From the NCBI RefSeq assembly GCF_000025325.1, contig NC_013744.1, positions 310,001-374,000 on the forward strand: a stretch of DNA of 64,000 bases, in the 5' to 3' direction. The stretch's first letter is position 1. Every line of letters begins with the position of its first letter. This document shows positions 34,316 to 43,741 of this stretch, piece by piece. Under the pieces are notes generated by a model. That model searched no databases and was not told the DNA's origin. It saw only the letters and a list, made by a program, of their open reading frames with translations. Made by a program: the position numbers and the translations under genes. This DNA is from Haloterrigena turkmenica DSM 5511 (GTDB lineage: Archaea; Halobacteriota; Halobacteria; Halobacteriales; Natrialbaceae).

Positions 34316-36580
34316 TCACTCGTATGCGCTATCCAGTTCCCAGACGTCCAATCGCTGGACGGTCACATCACCGTCCGCCCACGCCTCGATTCCGGTCGAC
34401 CGCTCATCCTCCGGATACAGGCGAGTAGTGACACTCTTTAGGCTGTTCACGTATACCTCGAGCATCGACCCGTCGAGGTACACTCGTAGTTCGAGGTCCT
34501 CGCCGTCGCGGTTGACCTCGCCACGGTGGACGAGCGAGCTTCGCTCCGAAACAGTCGCCCGTGTTTCGGCGTTTCGAGTGCTGTGTTCGCGGTGGACGAC
34601 GATCCGCTCCGTCCGTTCGTCGTAATATATCAGCGTCTCCTCGGACCCATCAGGGTTCGCTCTTACCTTCAGCCCGTACTTCTCAGCGCCGTCGGACGCC
34701 ATTGTTGCTCGAATCTCGACTGCGGTTCCACCAACGCCGTCCAGTTCGTCGTTCGCATTTGAGACCTGCGCGTTCCGGATCTCGGCGAGTCGCTCGGCTC
34801 GGAGCGATCGCAGTTCCTCGATCGGTTCGATGCCGAGCCGACCGTCGTCGCGAAGAAACAGGTGTACCGGGAGACCGCCGTTGTGGGCCCATCCGGCGTC
34901 GTAGTGATCCCGCGGACGACGGTCGTCCTGTGCGATCGTGAATAGGAGGCTCCGACCCGTTTCGGGGTCGACGATACCGTGAGGACCAGTGAAGTGAAAC
35001 CCCCCGTAATCGATACGTCGCGGGTCCTCGTGGTCCGGAACGAACCGACAGGCGTCGGGGTCCCACTCGCCGAGCCAATAGTACACTTCTACTTCCGCGG
35101 CGCCCTCAATCGGACTGACGATGAACGCATACTTCTCGGCGTCGGTCTCGTCTTCGCCGATCGGCAGCAAGACGGGCAACTCCCAGACGAGCCCGAGCTC
35201 CGGGTACTCGTCGTGATCCGTTCGATGGAGACAGCCCCGGAACACCCACTCCGCCAAGCTCTCAGACTCGTATACGAGGGCCGCACCGCCACCGGTAGCG
35301 AATCCGGACCCGACGAGACAGTACCACGTCCCGTTCTCCCGCCAGACGAACGGGTCGCGAAAGTCGTTGTCCCGAAGCCCGATCGAATGCGGGCGCTCGA
35401 TCGCGGACTCGTCGTCCTGACGCCAAGACGTCAATTCGGGGTCGTCGGGATCAACAGGAGACGCTGCCACGACGCGCTGATCGGGAGTGCGGTCTATTTC
35501 TCCCGCGGTAAAGAGGAGAACAGGGTCCCCGTCCGCGTCGTGAGTCGACCCACCGGACCAGATCCCGTCGGGAGCCAGTCCGTCGCGTTCGGGCGCCAGT
35601 GCCGGTTTAAGGTGCCGCCAATGGACTAAATCGTCACTCACCCAGTGCCCCCAATGGATATTGCCCCAGTACGGTCCGCTGGGGTTGTGCTGGTAGAACA
35701 GGTGATACTGACCGTCGTGATACAGCGGTGCATGCGGTTCGTTCATCCAGTGACCGGGCGGGATCGGATGGTACTGCGGACGATGACGATCTCCGCGATA
35801 TCGCGACGGATCGAGGGCGATCGTTTCGTAGTTCATCGAGGGGTGTTCGTCGTGACACGGCGTCTCGTACCGCTCGGGGACGTCGGAGGCGGTGAACGCG
35901 CAGTCGTAGATTTTGAGTTCGTCGATCGCTCCTGCGAAGTTGTGTAAAGCGAACGTATCATCGACGCGTTCGGTTCGGTTGTTCTTTCCGATCAGAACCG
36001 GGACGTCGGCCGGGAAGATCACGCTCCCCTCGGGAACTCGTTCCACTGCAGTGCATGCGGCGTCGACGTAGAGTCGGAGTGTACCGTCGTCGCCCTCGAA
36101 GACTGCTGCGACATGCGACCAGGAATATTTGGGAAGCGGTGATTCCGTCTGGACAGCCACCCACGTGTCTCCCAGTCCGACTTGGAACGAGCACCGGCCG
36201 TGTCCGTCGAGTCCAAACTCGAATCCGCGGTTATCGTCGACCGAGTGGTTGCTGATAATCGGGGAGAGACGCTCTGACGACTGACCCTCGAACGCGCGGG
36301 GGGCGATCCACGCTTCGACCGTGAGCCGGGTCGTCTCTCCGTCGAGAATCTGCCGGTCGTGTTCGATTTGCGTGGAGTAACCGTCGAACAACAGTCCGCT
36401 TCCCGTGACGCCGTCGATCCACCGCGGATCACTATCCGATTTGAACCGTGCGTCCGCGAACGCGTGCTCGATCGCATCCCGGCGTCCGGACACGACTTCC
36501 TCGGCGGACGAGCCCTCGCTTTCGTCGAACGGCCAGTACGCTACGACACGGCAGTCATCGCTATCGTCTCGGTCGGTCAT
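34316..36580 (-). CDS. LamG-GH32 fructan hydrolase without signal peptide
   Basis: A 754-aa glycoside hydrolase family 32 enzyme. The LamG-type domain comes first (CRVVAYWPFDESEGSSAEE to about residue 245), then GH32 with GHWMNEPHAPLYHDG near 278, NDFRDPFVWRENG near 405 and the acid/base region LVWELPVLLPIGEDE near 470, then the C-terminal beta-sandwich with EVYVNSLKSVTTRLYP. Like the first unit of the 1413-aa enzyme, it has Glu where most GH32 enzymes have the nucleophilic Asp. I see no signal peptide, so it probably works in the cytosol or is released another way. It opens the minus-strand operon leading through HAD, gfcR and pfkB, and is divergent from the TrmB fusion gene. Confidence 0.9.
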   Translation of the reverse strand: MTDRDDSDDCRVVAYWPFDESEGSSAEEVVSGRRDAIEHAFADARFKSDSDPRWIDGVTGSGLLFDGYSTQIEHDRQILDGETTRLTVEAWIAPRAFEGQSSERLSPIISNHSVDDNRGFEFGLDGHGRCSFQVGLGDTWVAVQTESPLPKYSWSHVAAVFEGDDGTLRLYVDAACTAVERVPEGSVIFPADVPVLIGKNNRTERVDDTFALHNFAGAIDELKIYDCAFTASDVPERYETPCHDEHPSMNYETIALDPSRYRGDRHRPQYHPIPPGHWMNEPHAPLYHDGQYHLFYQHNPSGPYWGNIHWGHWVSDDLVHWRHLKPALAPERDGLAPDGIWSGGSTHDADGDPVLLFTAGEIDRTPDQRVVAASPVDPDDPELTSWRQDDESAIERPHSIGLRDNDFRDPFVWRENGTWYCLVGSGFATGGGAALVYESESLAEWVFRGCLHRTDHDEYPELGLVWELPVLLPIGEDETDAEKYAFIVSPIEGAAEVEVYYWLGEWDPDACRFVPDHEDPRRIDYGGFHFTGPHGIVDPETGRSLLFTIAQDDRRPRDHYDAGWAHNGGLPVHLFLRDDGRLGIEPIEELRSLRAERLAEIRNAQVSNANDELDGVGGTAVEIRATMASDGAEKYGLKVRANPDGSEETLIYYDERTERIVVHREHSTRNAETRATVSERSSLVHRGEVNRDGEDLELRVYLDGSMLEVYVNSLKSVTTRLYPEDERSTGIEAWADGDVTVQRLDVWELDSAYE

Positions 36581-36734
36581 ATCAGATAGAATGCCTCGTG
36601 ATCATAAAAATACCACCTGTCTGTCGGACCATCGACGGTGCGCCCGCAGCGGCGACAGCAGAGCGCGCGGACGGTTCCAACGTCGGTACTGACACTCACA
36701 AACTACTATACTCCTCTAGTTCTTCGACAAGAGT
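36581..36734. promoter_or_regulatory. Divergent promoter region, GH32 operon / TrmB fusion gene
   Basis: A 154-bp space between divergent genes. CATAAAAAT at 36603-36611 is the probable TATA box of the leftward GH32 operon and CTACTATAC at 36703-36711 that of the rightward TrmB gene, each about 23-32 nt from its start codon. The repeated TACT elements near 36686 and 36704 and GAGTA just before the ATG at 36735 recall the half-sites known for haloarchaeal TrmB, but their spacing is not the canonical one. Confidence 0.5.
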
Positions 36735-38963
36735 ATGAGTGGGTATGAGAACCTCGACGAATCCGAAATACGCAATTCGCTGCAACGCCACGTCGATATG
36801 TCGGAGTACGAGTCGCAGGTGTATCTCGCGCTCGTTCAAAACGGAAAGCAATCGATGCGAGATCTATCCGAGGCGAGCGACGTCCCAAAACAGCGCGTAT
36901 ACGACATCGTCGAGGAACTCAGGGAGCAGGGCTTCGTCGAACTCGACGACAGTTATCCCAAGAAGGCGTACGCGGTCGATCCCACGAAGACGCTTGGCCC
37001 GATCCAGACGCACGTCGAACAGGTCCAAAACGCGCTCGAGGAGTTTCACAAGTCGGTGTCCGACGTCGATAGCGGCGTCGCACAGTTCAGGAACCGGTCG
37101 ACGATCGAGAAGTACATCTCCGAACTCCTCGACAGCGCCGAACGGACGATCTTCCTGATGACGTCCGTCGATCGACTGCGGATCTTCGAGGACGCGCTAC
37201 GTGACAACTCAGACGTCCAGGTCCGCGTCGTACTCACTGGTCTCGACGAGGGGCACGTCGTCGACGACCGTATCGAACTCAACAGTCCCATCCGCGAGTT
37301 TGCCGACTACGTCCGGGGGACCGTTCGTAGCGAACCGCTCGTACTCAGTGTGGATCGAACTGCTGGGTTCTTTTGGCCGAGTACTACCGACGCACGTCGC
37401 CAGCCTCAGGAGGGATTCTACGTCACCGATGAGGAACTCGCGTTCATGTTCGATCGGTTCCTCTCGGACACGGTCTGGCCGCTCGGCTATCCGGTCAACC
37501 CCGATCAGCGCCGTTCCATCACGCTTCCGCAACGGTACTATCGAATCCACGATTGCCTCTCCGACCTGGAGGTACTCACCGACTCCGTTCCCCTCCGAAC
37601 CCTGACGGTCCGATTCGAGGGGTACGACAACGTGTCCGGCCAGCAGGTCTCCCGAGAGGGCCGACTCGCCGGGTACTACGCACCGGAGTTCGATGACCAG
37701 GCGTACCTCGAAGTCGACATCGTCGAGGGCGACGATGAGCAGTCTCCGACGGTGACAGTCGGCGGCTGGCACTCGCGGCGGGAAGACTACATGGCGACGA
37801 GCATCGATCTGGAGAAACACGAAGACTGGTCCGCTGAAGAACTCGATGACGAGACGCTCGCACACATCGAGACGTGCCGGACGGAGCTCCCCGAGGAAAT
37901 CGCCGGCGAGGTCATCGTCGGCTTCGACGGTTACATCGACTATATCAGATCGCTGGTCGGGGAACGGAAGAGTCCTCGGATGTACGACGAGATCAGCGAG
38001 TTCGACACGTTGCGCGAGATGATCACGAGGGCGTCGGCTCAGGACAAGACGCTCCAGTTCGAGTGGGTCGAGAGTAGGCGGTTGCCCGGCGGCCACACCG
38101 CCCACGTCGGACAGGTGCTCGATACGGCCGGATACGATACGGAACTCGTCGGGTTCTTCGGGCAGCCGATCCGGGACGAGTTCAGCGACGCGTTCGACGA
38201 AAACGCGCTCCTCAGCCTGGGACAGCCGACCGTGACGGAGTATCTACAGTTCGGCGACGGGAAGGTCCTGTTCACCGACTCCGGTGGACATCAAGCGTTG
38301 AACTGGGAAACGCTCAGAGAATACGTGCCGCTCGAAGATATCGTCGATCGCCTCGACGAGACTGATCTCGTGAGCATCGGCGGCTGGGCGCTCATCCCCG
38401 AGATATCGACGATCTGGGAGGGGATCTACGAGCAGGTGTATCCGCTGCTCTCGTCGCCGCCCGACGACATCATCGTCTGTACGAGCGACGTGCATCGCCT
38501 AACGGAGACGACGCTCCGGTCGGATCTGGAGTCGTTGAGCATCCTCGACGATGCGATCCCGGTGACGGTCGTGACGACCAGCGAACAGGCCGCACACTTG
38601 AGTGACGCTCTTCTGTCCGGCGACCGGGGGAAGCGAGCGCTCCACGCAACGGCAGAGTCGCTTTGCCGCGAGATCGGCGTGTCTCGGGTCGCGGTGACCG
38701 CTGCGAAAGAGTCCGTCCTCGCCGGCCCCCACGGGAGCCAACGGATCCGATCGGCCCTGATTTCCGACCCGGCAGAGGAAGGGACGTTTGAGGATCACTT
38801 CAGTGCAGGTATCGCCCTAGGACGCGTCGAGGCTCTCTCGGACACATCGACACTCGCCCTCGGAAGCGCAGTAGCGAGTTACTTCAAGCAGTACCAGGAG
38901 ACGCCGTCTCTGTCTGATATTCGGACGTTTCTCGATACCTACGAGAATCAGGGCCCGGCCTGA
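36735..38963 (+). CDS. TrmB-type regulator fused to a PfkB-like sugar-kinase domain
   Basis: A 742-aa protein. Residues 1-90 are a TrmB-family winged helix (SEYESQVYLALVQNGKQSM, then SDVPKQRVYDIVEELREQGF); about 100-385 match the TrmB C-terminal sugar-sensing half. From about 390 a ribokinase/PfkB-like domain begins (EVIVGFDGYIDYIRSLVGER), continues GGHTAHVGQVLDTAGYDTEL and ends with FEDHFSAGIALGRVEAL, where the kinase base Asp is kept but the usual Gly-Ala-Gly of the anion hole is changed. Such a fusion could sense or phosphorylate the inducer directly. It is divergent from the GH32-HAD-gfcR-pfkB operon and is the obvious candidate to regulate it. TrmB in Halobacterium controls sugar metabolism genes. 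Confidence 0.82.
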   Translation: MSGYENLDESEIRNSLQRHVDMSEYESQVYLALVQNGKQSMRDLSEASDVPKQRVYDIVEELREQGFVELDDSYPKKAYAVDPTKTLGPIQTHVEQVQNALEEFHKSVSDVDSGVAQFRNRSTIEKYISELLDSAERTIFLMTSVDRLRIFEDALRDNSDVQVRVVLTGLDEGHVVDDRIELNSPIREFADYVRGTVRSEPLVLSVDRTAGFFWPSTTDARRQPQEGFYVTDEELAFMFDRFLSDTVWPLGYPVNPDQRRSITLPQRYYRIHDCLSDLEVLTDSVPLRTLTVRFEGYDNVSGQQVSREGRLAGYYAPEFDDQAYLEVDIVEGDDEQSPTVTVGGWHSRREDYMATSIDLEKHEDWSAEELDDETLAHIETCRTELPEEIAGEVIVGFDGYIDYIRSLVGERKSPRMYDEISEFDTLREMITRASAQDKTLQFEWVESRRLPGGHTAHVGQVLDTAGYDTELVGFFGQPIRDEFSDAFDENALLSLGQPTVTEYLQFGDGKVLFTDSGGHQALNWETLREYVPLEDIVDRLDETDLVSIGGWALIPEISTIWEGIYEQVYPLLSSPPDDIIVCTSDVHRLTETTLRSDLESLSILDDAIPVTVVTTSEQAAHLSDALLSGDRGKRALHATAESLCREIGVSRVAVTAAKESVLAGPHGSQRIRSALISDPAEEGTFEDHFSAGIALGRVEALSDTSTLALGSAVASYFKQYQETPSLSDIRTFLDTYENQGPA

Positions 38964-39018
38964 GACGGCACTAGTACTCGGTTCGGCCTGCTGGTTTTGC
39001 GGGATAATAGGATCTCGA

Positions 39019-39300
39019 TCAGCGGTCTGTGACGACGAGGAGACCCCAGAGAGCCATGACGACGAGGAGACAGATCCCGAGCGCCAGAGCCGCCGCGCCG
39101 AGTAGCCCCGCAGTCTGGTGGGCGAGCTTCGTGCTGTCGGTCAGTGGGCCGGACGCAGCATCGACTGTCGCTCCGAGAACGGCCAATAGGACAGTCACCC
39201 CGAAGGTGTACAATAGCGCCCGGTACTGATCGAGCAGGATACGGAACCGGCTGCGCTCCCGGCCACCTTCGGTGTCCCAGTCGGTGTCGTTCACGCTCAT
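39019..39300 (-). CDS. Small membrane protein at the end of the ABC operon
   Basis: A 93-aa protein with two membrane helices (YTFGVTVLLAVLGATVDAAS and ALALGICLLVVMALWGLLV) and an acidic N-terminus. It overlaps the start of no other gene but its first codon overlaps the end of the ABC ATPase gene by 4 bp (ATGA), which marks it as the last gene of the transporter operon. I do not know the family. It may be an accessory of the transporter or a passenger. Confidence 0.7.
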   Translation of the reverse strand: MSVNDTDWDTEGGRERSRFRILLDQYRALLYTFGVTVLLAVLGATVDAASGPLTDSTKLAHQTAGLLGAAALALGICLLVVMALWGLLVVTDR

Positions 39301-41585
39301 CGATCCTCTCTCCGTACGTCCTCGGAGTGATCGTCCGAGGTCCGCTCGCCGCCGTCCGGTGCCGCGCGTTCTTCGGGCGGACAGTCGGGTCCGAAGATGG
39401 ACTCATCGCCATCGACACTGTCGAGCGGTTCGCTGTCCCAGTAGGGATGGTCACTATCGCACTCGCGGAAGCAGGCGATCGCGTGATCGTCCGAACCCCC
39501 GCTCACCGGATCAAGTGACGGACACTCCTCGGTACAGTGTTCGCGGGCTTTCGGACACCGCGTCTGGAACGAACAGCCGCTCGGGGGATCGACGGGATCC
39601 GGGATATCGATGTTCCGCACCGGTAGTTCCCCACTGCTATCGTCCGGGTCGATGTCCGCCGTCGACCAGCGAAGAATCTTCGTGTAGGGATGACGCGGAT
39701 TCTGGATGATTTCCTCGGCGGGACCGATTTCGACGATGTTTCCGAGGTACATCACGCCGATCCGGCCGTCGACCCTTCCAGCGAGATACCGCGCGTTCTC
39801 GAAGTTGTGCGAGATGAACAGGTACGACGTATCGAACCGCTGTTGCAGTTCGAGCATCAGATCCATCATTTCGACGCGGAGCGATACGTCCAGTGCGCTC
39901 ACCGCTTCGTCAGCCAGGATAAGGTCCGGATTCATGAACAGTGCGCGCACGAGCGCAACGCGCTGTTTCTCGCCACCGGATAGCTGGTGTGGGTAACGTT
40001 CGGCGTAGTCACGTGCCGGAGAGAGGCCGACGTATTCGAGCATCGCGATGATCCGTTCCCGTCGATCCTTGAAACTGAGGTCGTTTTGAGCCTGCTTGAG
40101 CGGTGTCTCGAGGATCTCCTGAACGCTCCTGTTGGGATTTAGCGAACTTCCCGGGTCCTGGTGGATAATCTGTAGCGACGAGCGGATCTCGTCGTAGGCG
40201 TCGTCGCCGCCGTCGCGGGCCTCCCAGACGTCGACTCCCCGATGTGAAACCCTCCCACTGGTCGGTCGTTGGACACCGATAGCGGTCTTTCCAAGCGTCG
40301 TCTTGCCACAGCCAGATTCACCGACGAGCGCGACCACGTCGTTCTCGTAGATATCGAGGGTAACGTCATTGACAGCGTAGACAGTCTCACTGTCGCCAGT
40401 GAGTTTCGACCAAAGCCCCGAGCTCTGTTCGAAGTGGACGTCCACGTCGTTGAGCGAGAGTACCGGATCATCTGACTGGCGACCTGTCACGACGTCTGTT
40501 TCGACCTGTTTGGGGCTTTCGGTCTGATCGAACGGGATCTCCTCGCGCGCTCTCTCCCAGTGGTGACAGGCCGTCTCGTGGTCAGCACTGACATCAAAGA
40601 ACGGCGGGTCTTCGGATCGACACTCGCCGGTTGCCAGCGGACACCGAGACACGTACCGGCAGCCGGTCGCCGTGTTGACCGGATCGGGTGCCTGTCCCTC
40701 GATCGGTGTCATCGAGTCTAGTGGTGTCTCGAGGTTCGGGACGGCGTTGAGCAGGTCCCTCGTGTATGGGTGGGCGGGATCGCGGAGGATTTCGTCGGTC
40801 GGGCCGACCTCCACCATCTGGAAGGCGTACAGGACGCCGATCCGGTCCGCTAGGCCAGCCACCAGTGGGAGGTCGTGAGTGATGAACACGACGGTGAGAT
40901 CGTACCGCTCCTGGAGGTTCTCCAGAAGGCCGAGGATCGATCGCTGCATCAACAGGTCGAGCGCCGCGGTCGGCTCATCCATCACCAGCACTCGCGGTTT
41001 CAACACTAGCGAGAGCGCGATGAGTGCTCGCTGCTGCATTCCGCCACTCAGTTCGTGGGGGTACGCATCGAGCACCCGATCGGGATCGAGGTGGAGTTCT
41101 CGCAACAGCTTACGCGCGTGGTCCATCCCTGACTTGAGGGTATGGTCGTGTGCCTTCAGCGTCTCCGTGAAGTGATCCCTGATCCGCTGGGTCGGATTGA
41201 ACGAACTCATCGCGCCCTGAAACACCATCGAAATTTCCTTCCAACGGTATCGTTTCAGCAGATCACGATCGGCATTCGCAATGTCGACCGGATCGCCGTC
41301 CTCGGGGTGATAGATCACTTCCCCGGTGAGTTGACCCGGATCGACGACCGCGTCGAGGAGCGCCGAAGCGAACATCGACTTCCCGGAGCCCGACTCGCCG
41401 ACGACGCCGAGGATTTCGCTCTGGCGGATATCCATCGAGACGTCGTCGAGGACCCGCGACGTCCCGCGGCCCATATCGAACTCGACCGAGGCGTTTCGAA
41501 CCTCCAAAATCACGTCTTGGTCAGCCGACTCTCCGTTCATTTGTCGTACTACTTCGCGTTCGTGTGTTTCGTAGTCGGAACTCAT
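39297..41585 (-). CDS. Fused double ATPase subunit of a di/oligopeptide-class ABC transporter
   Basis: A 762-aa protein carrying both ATPases normally encoded by separate dppD/oppD and dppF/oppF genes. First half: Walker A GVVGESGSGKS near residue 57, signature LSGGMQQR, Walker B VLVMDEPTAALD. Second half: GESGCGKTTLGKT, LSGGEKQRVALV, LILADEAVSALD. Each half ends with the cysteine-containing oligopeptide-type C-terminal segment (GCRYVSRCPLATGECRSEDP and GCSFQTRCPKAREHC). It powers the two permeases encoded upstream. In Sulfolobus and Thermotoga, transporters of this class carry oligosaccharides, and the GH32 gene in this operon argues for that here. Confidence 0.92.
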   Translation of the reverse strand: MSSDYETHEREVVRQMNGESADQDVILEVRNASVEFDMGRGTSRVLDDVSMDIRQSEILGVVGESGSGKSMFASALLDAVVDPGQLTGEVIYHPEDGDPVDIANADRDLLKRYRWKEISMVFQGAMSSFNPTQRIRDHFTETLKAHDHTLKSGMDHARKLLRELHLDPDRVLDAYPHELSGGMQQRALIALSLVLKPRVLVMDEPTAALDLLMQRSILGLLENLQERYDLTVVFITHDLPLVAGLADRIGVLYAFQMVEVGPTDEILRDPAHPYTRDLLNAVPNLETPLDSMTPIEGQAPDPVNTATGCRYVSRCPLATGECRSEDPPFFDVSADHETACHHWERAREEIPFDQTESPKQVETDVVTGRQSDDPVLSLNDVDVHFEQSSGLWSKLTGDSETVYAVNDVTLDIYENDVVALVGESGCGKTTLGKTAIGVQRPTSGRVSHRGVDVWEARDGGDDAYDEIRSSLQIIHQDPGSSLNPNRSVQEILETPLKQAQNDLSFKDRRERIIAMLEYVGLSPARDYAERYPHQLSGGEKQRVALVRALFMNPDLILADEAVSALDVSLRVEMMDLMLELQQRFDTSYLFISHNFENARYLAGRVDGRIGVMYLGNIVEIGPAEEIIQNPRHPYTKILRWSTADIDPDDSSGELPVRNIDIPDPVDPPSGCSFQTRCPKAREHCTEECPSLDPVSGGSDDHAIACFRECDSDHPYWDSEPLDSVDGDESIFGPDCPPEERAAPDGGERTSDDHSEDVRREDR

Positions 41586-41646
41586 GAGTACACCTTCGTT
41601 TGCGACGAGTGGCTATCTGCCGTGACCGTCCATTCGAGCGCAATCA

Positions 41647-42645
41647 TCACTTAGCCTCCCCGCCTTCGTGGCGGTCGCGAACCCTGACATTGACGACACG
41701 GTCGAGCCCCTGTGAGAGCATGATGAGTCCCCACGATAGGAGCACGATCGTCAGGAGTGGCCACAACACCGTGTAGTACAGCTGTGGCGACGTGACTGCA
41801 CCGGCGTTGTACGCCTTCTCCAGCATCACCCCCCAGTTGACGCCCTCGACCGGAAGCACCCCGAGGAAGTACAGCGCTACGGAGTTGAAGATCACTCCTC
41901 GCCCCGACATCACGAAATTGACGAGGATGAGCGGGAGGAGCTGCGGCGTGATGTCCTTGCGCAGGATCGATCCGGTCGAGACGCCCATGATCCGCGAGGC
42001 CTCGACGTACGCCTCTTCCCGGATCGTGAGGACCTGAGATCTGAGCGACCGCGCCGTCCCGGCCCACGCGTTGATCGACACGAGGATACCGACAAGGATC
42101 GGACTGGTCGGCTCCCAGATCGCGCCGACGATGATGATCAGCGGGAGCCCGGGGATCATCATCGCCGTGTCGGTCAGCGTCATCAGTATTTCGTCAGCTC
42201 GCCCGCCTTTGTAGCCCGAGACGATACCGACGAACGCTCCGATCCCGGTAGCGAACACTGCCCCACCCATCAGCATTAACAGCATGTCTGGAGTCGCGTG
42301 GATCAACAGCGCGGCGATGTCTTGTCCAAACTGGTCGGTGCCGAGCGGGTTCTCGCCGAAGTAGGACGGACTGTCCCACTTATTCCCGTCCTGATACGTC
42401 GGTGACTCGACGAGCCAGACGCCGACCGTTCCGGCAAGGACGAACCCGAACAGGATCAGGAATCCGGCCTTGAAACGCCAGTCGGACCACGCCAGCAGGA
42501 ACGTTTCCCAGTGTCCGCGAAGGTCCTTGGCGATCTGATCGCGTCGGGTGACGTCCTCCACGGAGACGCTCTCAAGCGGGATCTCCGCCGCGTTGATATC
42601 GCCGCCGTCGGCCATCGGATTCCTGTCCTCGTCAGTAGGCTTCAC
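41647..42645 (-). CDS. ABC transporter permease (DppC/OppC-like)
   Basis: A 332-aa membrane permease with six hydrophobic segments and the binding-protein-dependent permease loop EAYVEASRIMGVSTGSILRK. The DppC-type extension (AGFLILFGFVLAGTVGVWLV) is at the N-terminus and the segment NPLGTDQFGQDIAALLIHA is characteristic. I chose the GTG at 42645 because a near-perfect Shine-Dalgarno (GGGGGTGAT) lies a few nucleotides before it; it overlaps the stop of the upstream permease by 14 bp, so the two are translationally coupled. An ATG at 42615 is an alternative. Confidence 0.9.
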   Translation of the reverse strand: MKPTDEDRNPMADGGDINAAEIPLESVSVEDVTRRDQIAKDLRGHWETFLLAWSDWRFKAGFLILFGFVLAGTVGVWLVESPTYQDGNKWDSPSYFGENPLGTDQFGQDIAALLIHATPDMLLMLMGGAVFATGIGAFVGIVSGYKGGRADEILMTLTDTAMMIPGLPLIIIVGAIWEPTSPILVGILVSINAWAGTARSLRSQVLTIREEAYVEASRIMGVSTGSILRKDITPQLLPLILVNFVMSGRGVIFNSVALYFLGVLPVEGVNWGVMLEKAYNAGAVTSPQLYYTVLWPLLTIVLLSWGLIMLSQGLDRVVNVRVRDRHEGGEAK

Positions 42646-43642
42646 TGGAATCACCCCCGGCACCCGCACGCGGATCGATCAGCCCGTAGGTGAGATCGGC
42701 GATCGTGACCGCGATGACGACTGCGACCGATATGATGAGGAATCCACCCATCATCAACGGATAGTCGCGCGCCGTGATCGCGTTGAAGAAGTAGTACCCG
42801 ACGCCCGGATACTGGAAAATGTCCTCGAGGATGATCGAACCCCCGAAGATGAACCCGATCTGGATGACGAAGCCGGTGTAGATCGGGAGGATTGCGTTCC
42901 GAGCCACGTACTGGTTCGCGATGCGACTTGTAGGGAGCATCCGCAACCGTGCGACACGGATGTAATCCTCTCCGAGTACTCTGATACTGTTGCTCCGCAT
43001 CGCGAGCGTCTGGACGCCGAAGCCCGTGATAATGACCGAGAGCATTGGCAGGGTCGCGTGTCGTAGCACGTCTACTATGAACGGGAGGTTGAAGCCCGGT
43101 GTGACGCCGAGGCTCGTTCTGCCGGAGAGCGGATACATTCCTAGGTTCGTGACGAAGATCGCGATGAGAACAATCGCCGCCACGTAATAGGGGACGGAGT
43201 TCATCACGATTGCGACAGTGCTTACGGCCGAGTCAAGCCGACTCCCCTCCTTGTAAGCGAGGAGCGCGCCGAGCGAGATCGAAATCGCGAACGTCACGAG
43301 CATCGCCGTTCCGAGGACGAACAGCGTCCACGGGATCGCCTCCGCGTAGATCTGAGCGACCGGCTCGTTATAGTACGTCGATTCGCCGAGGTCGCCCTGA
43401 AGGACGCTGGTGACGTAGTTCAGGTACTGCACGTAGATCGGTTCGTCCGGCTTGACACCGACGTACGCCTGCACCATCTGGTCGATCTGCTCGGACGGCA
43501 TGTTCGGATTTTGCTTGCGAAGTTTCGCTCGCATGTAATCGACAGGGCCGCCGGGCATCAGACGTGTCAGACCGAACGTGATCGTGATGACCAGCACCAG
43601 AGTCACGAACGATCGGATCACACGCTTTACGTAGTAGTTCAT
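42632..43642 (-). CDS. ABC transporter permease (DppB/OppB-like)
   Basis: A 336-aa permease. The DppB-type N-terminus is seen (YYVKRVIRSFVTLVLVITIT, FGLTRLMPGGP), followed by six membrane segments and the conserved cytoplasmic loop GEDYIRVARLRMLPTSRI that contacts the ATPase. LEDIFQYPGVGYYFFNAI is typical of the family. It lies 99 bp after the GH32 gene and overlaps the next permease. Together with the fused ATPase and the lipoprotein it forms a complete importer. Confidence 0.92.
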   Translation of the reverse strand: MNYYVKRVIRSFVTLVLVITITFGLTRLMPGGPVDYMRAKLRKQNPNMPSEQIDQMVQAYVGVKPDEPIYVQYLNYVTSVLQGDLGESTYYNEPVAQIYAEAIPWTLFVLGTAMLVTFAISISLGALLAYKEGSRLDSAVSTVAIVMNSVPYYVAAIVLIAIFVTNLGMYPLSGRTSLGVTPGFNLPFIVDVLRHATLPMLSVIITGFGVQTLAMRSNSIRVLGEDYIRVARLRMLPTSRIANQYVARNAILPIYTGFVIQIGFIFGGSIILEDIFQYPGVGYYFFNAITARDYPLMMGGFLIISVAVVIAVTIADLTYGLIDPRAGAGGDSSEAY

Positions 43643-43741
43643 CCGCGGCGCCCCTCCGTCGTATTTTTCACTCTCATAGTGCTATTAGTTGTGACAGGCA
43701 GAATCACACGATGAAACGGTATATACTTAACGGTCATTATA

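Noticed and set aside
36581-36734. A canonical TrmB box (TACT, 7-8 nt, GAGTA)
   Set aside because: TACT and GAGTA half-sites are present but not with the known spacing, so I report only a possible control region.
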